Positions 57,084-64,000 of a stretch of 64,000 nt of DNA are shown piece after piece. Source of the stretch: Callorhinus ursinus (lineage: Eukaryota > Chordata > Mammalia > Carnivora > Otariidae); assembly GCF_003265705.1 (NCBI RefSeq), contig NW_020312848.1, positions 58,624,801 through 58,688,800 on the forward strand, given 5' to 3'. Made by a program: the position numbers and the translations under genes. A model generated the notes under the pieces. The model did no database searches. It was not told the DNA's origin and saw nothing but the letters and a program-made list of their open reading frames with translations. Position 1 is the stretch's first letter. Each line of letters opens with the position of its first letter.

Positions 57084-58393
57084 AATAATGCTTAGAATAG
57101 GGAAAAAAAGAGAGGTTCTAATGTCAATCTACATACTGACTAAGATAACTTAAGTTTTCTGAGATTTTTCTTTTTGGTAAAGAAAGAAAGCAAAACTGAA
57201 TGAAGAAAGGAAAACAATGAGATTAAAAGGAAAAAAAAGTCTCCAATGATACACACACTCTCAGAAAACCACTCTGATATTAAAACTTTCACGAGCATGA
57301 ACACATTTGCAAACACATAGGTGCACCCTTTTGCTTAATAGTGATGGGAAAAGATTACAGAGCAAAGGAAACATGCTATAAACTGAAGCAATACAATAAC
57401 TTGACTAATAAAATGAATTAGAAACAGCAAGGAAGAACGGTTATTGCTGAAATCTGTTGTCACTTTAGGCACTGAGGAAAAGGACAAAGAGATTAAGTGA
57501 TAAAAATGAATTAATAGGTACAAAGAGACTGATGAGCTAACAGAAGTTTCCTAAAACGGAGAATGCATCAATTGAAACCTGAAAAATGTATTCAGAAATG
57601 TCACAGCAAAATTTCCCTGAAATGAAAAATTGTGTAAGTAGATTAAAATATGCCAATTATACTAAAATGAATTAAAAGATAAAAATCAACATTGAGTTAT
57701 ATACTGGATGTTATAAAGGTCAACTCTTTTTAAAGTATACTTGGTTCATCTAGGTAGAATATGAAAGTCACCTGTGGAGGGAAAATCAGGCTGGACTCAG
57801 ACTTAATCACAAAACCAAAAAACAGTTCAGCAACATTTTGAAAACACAGAGGAAATATTGTTACCAAGAAAATTATATTTAGCCTAATTTTCATTCAAGT
57901 ATAAAAAACAAAAGGAAGATATACTCAAATATGAGGAAACTCAAAGAAGACCGAATTCACAGGCACTTTTTGGAAAAACTACTTACTGAAATTTCACTAA
58001 CCAAGACAGTCAAAATACACAGTTTGGAAATGAAGATACCATTTACAAGGACTGGTGGTATATATTGAAATCCTGTAACTATAAAACCAAGAATTTGAAA
58101 CAAGGACAATTGTGCATACAGACCAGAAAATATACGTGCTCTAAAGTCTAATTAAACATATTCTAAAAACACAAAAGTTATAGGAAGGGAGAGATTGAAG
58201 TGAAAGTTATAGTGCTAATAATTTCATCTTTCATAGCAGGGAGTTAGTAATAATAATAAATTATAAAACCATGGGATAGAACTATTATAGAATACAAATA
58301 TACTTTAACTCTTATAAAATAGAAATAGCATTTTAAAAGGAAAAAGGAATGACTTCAACATCTCTCATAACCATTAAAGCAAAACTGTAAATG
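57084..58393. other. No feature recognised
   Basis: AT-rich unique DNA with A-rich patches. Confidence 0.5.
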
Positions 58394-58394
58394 T

Positions 58395-59255
58395 CTGTGC
58401 TCACTATCTGTGTTTCTCTCCCTAAACCTGATACAATCAGTCCTTCATCCTACTCTCCACAGAAACTGCTTTTGTGAGTTCCATTTTGCCATACCCAGTG
58501 GTCATTTCTCAGCCTGCATCTTATTTTCTTTATCTTCAGCATTTGACACTCAGATTACCCTTCTCCTGTGAGACTTACTTTCCTCTTAGAGGACATCAAT
58601 GTCTTCCCATTTTTCTTTGGTTTTATGGCCTGCAACTTTTTAACACTTCCATTAATCTTTCTCGTACTAGCAGCTATAAAAGTTGTAGTGCTCCTAGATT
58701 TAGTACTTGAATTTCTTTGTCTATATGACTTCTTAAGGGATCACATACGATTTTGTCAATACATGAAATGAATTGACAGCATCTATATACTGTCAGTTTT
58801 TAAAAGTATATCCAGCCTACACCTTATCCTGAATTCTAGACTCAAATATTCAGCCACTTCCTTGACATCTAAATTTGAATATCTGATAGCTATCTCAAAT
58901 TTAATGTGTCAGAAGTGAAACTCCCCCCCCCCCCATTTCTCATCCTACTGCTCATCCAGTCTTCTCCATGTTAATAAGTGGCAACAATATCCTTCCCGTT
59001 GACTTTTCTCTTTCATATCCTATCCACAATTACTCATCAAATGCTGTTCACTCTACCTTCAAAATATATCCATCTCCACTATAGCTTGTACAACTCACTA
59101 TTAAATGTTGATGTATCATTCCAATAGACTCCTTTCAAGCTTCCTGCTTTTATCTTTTAATCTCTTAGCAGAATGTCTAGAATGAACATGCTAAAAATTA
59201 AATCAGATCATTTACTTTTGTACTCAAAATCTAATGTATTCTTGCCTCATAGTAA
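58395..59255 (+). mobile_element. L2 (LINE-2) ORF2 and 3' region fragment, sense
   Basis: A long L2 match in order: aaactgcttttgtgagttcc, cttcagcatttgacactcag, gaattctagactcaaatatt, ttccttgacatctaaatttg, atctcaaatttaatgtgtca, ccagtcttctccatgttaat, ctaccttcaaaatatatcca and aaatcagatcatttactttt. Frames of 67-78 codons inside it are decayed L2 ORF2. A C13 run lies at 58923-58935. Confidence 0.85.
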
Positions 59256-60188
59256 AATAATATTAATAAATAATAATAATAATAATTGGTGTTTATTGGT
59301 TTTTACCAATGAGAGTGGGACCTCCATTACATCTTTGCATTGTAAGAAATAACCTTTGTTCATCTGCAATGAAGAGATTATTGAAGGCAAGTCTTTGACA
59401 GACCAAAAAGTCAGTATCAAAGAAATACATAGTAATGAGTAATTCAAGAAAGAGTTGGTAGGCTGATTGTCTCTAACCACACTGAAATTTTTTAAAGAAA
59501 GTGAATTGTAAACTTAAAATACAAAATTCTCATCTCAAAATCTAACCAAGAGATAAGGATTTTCTCCAATTTTATAAAAGAATTGGTGGTAGCCATAACA
59601 TTTAATCAACAGTTTACCAAACTACAACATTAGCTGAATTCAGAGTCATGACCAGACTCATCTGTGAGAAGGGCCTGTGAATTCAAAGGGAGGTATTGCA
59701 GAGAAATCAGGGTCTCCCTTGGAAACAGGAAAAGCTTTTCTTCTATTTTATAAGGGTCTTGATAGCTTCCTGGAAGATGCTGTAATGATGTCTCTAAGGC
59801 ACTTTATTGGCAAAGGGAAACAGGTTTTGTTTTGTTTTTTTTTTCATCACTTACTAGGCTTCTACAGTCAGAGTCCAGTAGTCCCCAAAGGAATAATATA
59901 AGTTTAAGCTAAGAAAGTATGAACTGAAATCTCGAGATCTGCTAATTTATATTGAGAAAAACCTGTGAATGTGTGGGAAGGGCTTCTAAGATGATAGACC
60001 AGAGGGCTAAATTTATCAATTTGGATACACGTACCAAGGATTCTGAATTCAAAAAGGTGAGGGACATAATTTCTGGCTTTGTTATTTGGTTGATACATAG
60101 GCTTAATGGTAGGCATGAACTAAAAGTGAATTTTTAGGGTTTCTTGGTGTGCCACTTATACTTTCTAAGTATGCCCAAACTAATGCAT
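59256..60188. other. No feature recognised
   Basis: AT-rich unique DNA; an (AAT)n patch lies at 59261-59285. Confidence 0.5.
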
Positions 60189-60189
60189 T

Positions 60190-60615
60190 CTATCTCACGT
60201 GCTTTATTTATAACATGATTTTGACACTCCTCCATCAAAAGGTGTAAGTACATGGTCTCTCTCTTCGAAATCCAGGCAGACCTATGACTACATCAGAAGT
60301 AACAGCTTATATCTGATCATTATGGGATACTCACCCTTGAAGCCAAGCCACTTGACAATGAATATGCCAAGCAGCCACGTGGAAAGGCCAGAGACAGTTG
60401 CCCAGCTCAGCTGAGGTCCTAGTTGATAACCATCATAAGCACCCAACAAGTGAGTAAGTGAGATGTCAGATTCCAAGTTGCCCCAGCCAACACTGAATAT
60501 AGCAGAACCCTACACAAATTCCCATTCATGAGCAAAATAAATATTTCTGCTGTGTCAAGCCACTAAGTTTTGGACTGGTTTAATACTCACCAGTCAATAA
60601 CCAGAATACTTGGTG
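60190..60615 (+). mobile_element. MLT1-like ERVL-MaLR LTR
   Basis: tttgacactcctccatcaaa, tctcttcgaaatccaggcag, cttgaagccaagccacttg, ccaagcagccacgtggaaagg, ctcagctgaggtcctagttg and gagcaaaataaatatttctg then gccactaagttttggactgg follow the MLT1 order, including an AATAAA signal near the end (60536-60541). Confidence 0.75.
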
Positions 60616-62955
60616 TAATGTGATTTTTTTGGCCTATTGGTGCTCACATCTCTTCTTCACCTTTCCCCTGCTCTGCTCTGTATTGCAGCAAGTATGAGAC
60701 CTATGAGTTGTATTTCCAAACTCCTGCAAGTTGGCTCACTGCTTGTTTAGTTCAGTAAACAAGAAGAACTGGAAGCAGTTTAGAAAGTAGGAGGAAGGGA
60801 AAAGCCAGGATATTTAACTTGCACATTCTCTCTGAGTCACATGAAATACCTTGCAGTGAGTATTATCTTGTGCATGGCTCCAGTTTTCACCAGATAGGTC
60901 TGCTGTGTTTTGAACTCCTTCTGGTTGACTTTATGCTTCTTGGAATTTAGTAAAACAGCCTCCTTCCTTTGTCAGTCCAAGCTGGTGGCTTACAGCAATT
61001 CTAAGAAACGGGTACTTCCTCATCACTTATTATATGGATCTCCAGATATTCCTGCACCTGTTTGACAAATCCTCTGTGTTAAATTCCCTCTCTTTTAAAT
61101 ACTGTAAGTAGTCTATTCGGACGCTGCCTGATACAAATATAGAGAATACAAATAAATGGAGAATCCCGAAAAAATATAATAGAGAATTCAGAGGAATCCA
61201 AACAAATAGAGAACTAGGACATTTGGAGTTGACCCTTCATGCATGAACTTTTTATCCATCCTTTAACCATGGTAGAGGTGGGAGTAGTCATTAATAACCA
61301 GAGTTTTGGCAATATTGATGCTCATTCTTGGCTTAGTCAACCCTTAGTTTCATGATTTTTTATCCAGTTTTGAGTATGTGTTTAGATTTATTCACCAATC
61401 CCAAATATCTGGAACTGGGTTTTATGAGTAGGCAAGTGGAAGTCTTGGCTCTCCTACTACGGCAAAAAAAGTAAATCTAAAAGAACACTTAATCTCATTG
61501 GGAAATTCTAAGGTCATGCTATCATATTCCCCTTTAACTTACTGTTGACCATACTGGAGAGAACTATTGGTGTAAATCTGACCTTTAAACTTGAGAAAAT
61601 TACATAACCTGTGGATCCTGGTATGTATCCACTGATCTGGCAAATTCTTCATTTCTATCCCTATAAGGAGAGAAGAACACTAAAAACAGTTGACTTTTAC
61701 CAGGGAGAATAGAGTCCTCACAATCTTGTCTCAGATTTGCATAAACTTCCCTGCTATTTATTATACATCAATCCAAAGAGATCTTAGTTATATATATATC
61801 GGTGTGTGTATGTGCATGTGTATAATAATCACTGAACATCAAATTATACACTATATTGATGGCAAATGATGATATATTCTTATAAGTAAGACACAGTAGA
61901 TACCCTAAATGTCTTGGAAAAGCCCATGCATGCCAGTTATAGGAAATAAATCCCAAGAAATTCTAGGTTTCTGCTATCTGAATGGATTTTCTAGGAGGTC
62001 CAGTGTTGTGGAGTATATCATCACAACCATTCTAAATCAAAAGACATATTTAAACTCACTGCACTCCCTCCTGCTAAAAAGGGGCACAGTGCTTAGTATG
62101 TTTGTTTAGCTGTTGGATAAAATATATCATATTTGGGTGCTTTTTTCACATCCTTTTAGTGAAGTCATTTTTTTAAAAGGAAAAACAGAAGTGTCTTTAG
62201 CTAGTCTGTGCTGCAATTCAACCCATGCTGTCTCTTGGCCCTTATTTCCAAAGATATCATGTTGTTTAATACTTCTGAAGTAGATCAGGGTAATGTATGG
62301 AATCTAACGTAAACTCCATGATATAACACTGAGAAGGTCTTTAAAATTTTGGAACAAACTCTTGGCCTTTTCAGACAAATGATTATTCTCCATCTTATAG
62401 CTATTAACTTGCCATTAATTGTTTGCCTGACCAGAAGATATGAAAAGTGTATGCCAGCTGATTTGCCCAGCATGAATTGAATACCCAAGAACATTCCTTT
62501 TTCAAGTAGAAGAGGTATTTATAGGACTGGACTTTGACAAATACTGACATTCGGACCCCTGCCAACAAAAAAACCAGTTGCATTTGTATATAGTTACACA
62601 TCCTGTATACCTATCCATGCTATATTGCCCACTGTCTTCAAATCACATGTATAGCCTCATGGATATTGCCCATTACAATATCCATGTTACCAAGGAGGGG
62701 AAAAAAAGACATCTTGCTTGACAAATGGTTGCTGGCAATATGCTTAGATGACCTGGATTGGTAATACTGCAGTTATGCAGCCTTATTCAAGAGTAGGGAA
62801 GATGAAAATCCTACCAATGGTTATAAATTCAACTTGTTTATATCATCTACTTAGTCTAGAAAAAGGGAAGCATGAATTCCTGGGCAATAGCTAAGAGGTT
62901 GGCCAGATGTTCAGAAATTGAAAGGAATATGACTAAAGGCTTAGAGGCAAGGATA
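60616..62955. other. 2.3 kb with no firm feature
   Basis: Mixed unique DNA. 60640-61130 has the feel of an old repeat (ttttgaactccttctggttg, gacgctgcctgatac at the right) but I cannot name it. 61137-61215 contains three imperfect repeats around atagagaa(t/c). Short frames only. Confidence 0.5.
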
Positions 62956-62959
62956 TTAT

Positions 62960-63240
62960 CTATGAATATGCCCTGGTTGCCTTACACACAGGCCCAGCTT
63001 AGCCTGTTGGAGATTGAGACACTGCATGGAGAAGAGTGATCTTTCCCAGTTGAGCCCATCCTAGACCAGCCCAAGTTCAACCAACCAGCCGCTGCCTGTA
63101 AATACATGTGTGAGCTCAGCCAAGGCCAAAAAAAACAAAAACAAAAACAAAAACAAAAACAAAAAGCACCCATCAGAACCCAGCACAGTTTTCTCAGACT
63201 TGTAAATGAAATAAATTGTTTTAAACCATCTGTTTTCTAT
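62960..63240 (+). mobile_element. MaLR-like LTR fragment carrying a (CAAAAA)n expansion
   Basis: gcccagcttagcctgttgga, gcatggagaagagtgatc, catcctagaccagcccaag, tgtgagctcagccaaggcc and gtaaatgaaataaattgttt then taaaccatctg follow an old mammalian MaLR-like LTR 3' half. An A-rich hexamer array interrupts it at 63127-63165. Confidence 0.55.
63127..63165. repeat. (CAAAAA)n hexanucleotide repeat
   Basis: Five regular ACAAAA-type units after an A8 run. Simple sequence inside the LTR fragment. Confidence 0.95.
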
Positions 63241-63269
63241 AAAATGATCTCTCTACATGTCTACCTTTG

Positions 63270-63310
63270 TCTTTTTATATTTTATATTTTATTTTATATT
63301 TTATATTTTT
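63270..63310. repeat. (TATTT)n simple repeat
   Basis: tatattttatattttatttt-type tandem sequence directly left of the L1 fragment. Confidence 0.9.
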
Positions 63311-63311
63311 T

Positions 63312-63378
63312 GTCTTGAAATATTTGGTAGAATTCACCAGTGAAGCCATCTGGGCCTGGGCTTTTCTTTGAGGGAGAA
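63312..63378 (-). mobile_element. Old L1 ORF2 RT fragment, antisense
   Basis: gaaatatttggtagaattcac and gaagccatctgggcctgggc are the reverse complement of the conserved L1 RT segment SPGPDGFTGEFYQ. Only about 65 bp remain recognisable; a TATTT repeat lies on one side. Confidence 0.8.
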
Positions 63379-64000
63379 GTTATTCTGTGTATGTGTGTAT
63401 GCACCTCCCCCCGACCCTCCACTATATTTCCAGCAGTTAAAACAGAATTTTGTAGTTAAAATATTCTTGGATCAGTCCCAGCATGAAAAGAACAGCCTAC
63501 TCTATTTAGGAAAATATAATTCAAGGAATGTTTAATGAAGGGCACATAGGTGTGATGAGGAAGGGAGGGATCATAAGAAATATCTTAATTCGTAGGTCTA
63601 GCAGCACTAAGGCTCTTATCACACTGATACCCAAAGTATCAAACAGAATAGAGTTATTACTAGAACCTAGAAGTGAGGAGCTGTGTCTTCCTTACAAGAG
63701 TCATACTCATCCCAAGGAAGCCAAACAGAAAGGGAGCCTCAGCTTTCCTTTCCTTCCTTCTCTGCCTTTTTTGTCATATCTTTGAAGCTTAACCCAATCT
63801 GAGGCTGGAGAGTAAGGAAGCCAATTCATATGGTTAAATAGATGATCCTCCTAGAGCAGAGAACAGGGCATGAGATGGTATATATTATATCTGGAAAAGC
63901 AAAAACAAAAAAAACAAACAAAACAAAAAACAAGCTTTAACTACTATAGTACTGAAGAATATATAGTTGAATGAATTAGTGAATGCATGGATGTTACTGT
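63379..64000. other. No feature recognised
   Basis: Unique DNA to the end of the window, with an AAAAC-rich patch at 63898-63932. Confidence 0.5.

Noticed and set aside
63127..63165. CRISPR-like array
   Set aside because: A plain (CAAAAA)n simple repeat without spacers, in a mammalian genome.

Overview
This 64 kb window is AT-rich mammalian noncoding DNA packed with retrotransposons. I found no intact protein-coding gene, rRNA, true tRNA or CRISPR array. The abundant tRNA-Lys-derived SINEs open with gggcgcctgggtggctcag, carry a CT-rich middle and end in (AAATA)n/poly(A). That is the CAN-SINE (SINEC) group, which places the sequence in Carnivora. The copies lack the dog-type head and look like the form seen in bears, seals, mustelids and their relatives (non-canid Caniformia). 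That last step rests on remembered subfamily sequences, not on a search.

Layout. 0-9 kb: a SINE, a small twin-primed L1 with a chimeric tail (1.77-2.29 kb), old L1 3' UTR pieces, MER5-like DNA, a G-rich stretch inside an old LTR-like repeat, and an L2 tail. 9-21 kb: many SINEs (one inside another), MIRs, two L1 3' ends, and an MLT1-type LTR split by a 498-bp solo LTR with a 4-bp target duplication. 21-30 kb: mostly unique DNA with one SINE, old LTR-like fragments, an L2 tail, a 69-bp L1 3' end and an insertion that consists only of poly(A). 30.8-34.8 kb: a plus-strand L1 whose 5' end is fused directly to ORF2. 35-42 kb: a CA/TG inverted dinucleotide block and two old antisense L1s. 42-48 kb: a 4.5 kb stretch without recognisable repeats, then a 5'-truncated GSTP1 retrocopy. 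48-54 kb: an old antisense L1 holding two SINEs and a 4.3 kb younger L1 whose 5' part is inverted. 54-64 kb: mostly unique DNA with a short SINE, a long L2 fragment and two MaLR-like LTRs.

No genes work together here. What the window records is L1 machinery acting on L1, SINE and GSTP1 RNAs, with target duplications, twin-priming inversions and nesting that give a relative order of insertion. All seven old L1 pieces I recognised lie on the minus strand. This would fit a long intron of a plus-strand gene but does not prove it. I found no previously undescribed system; the best items are insertion structures, the GSTP1 retrocopy, one unidentified protein-like frame near 1.2-1.5 kb, and several sequences able to form unusual DNA structures.
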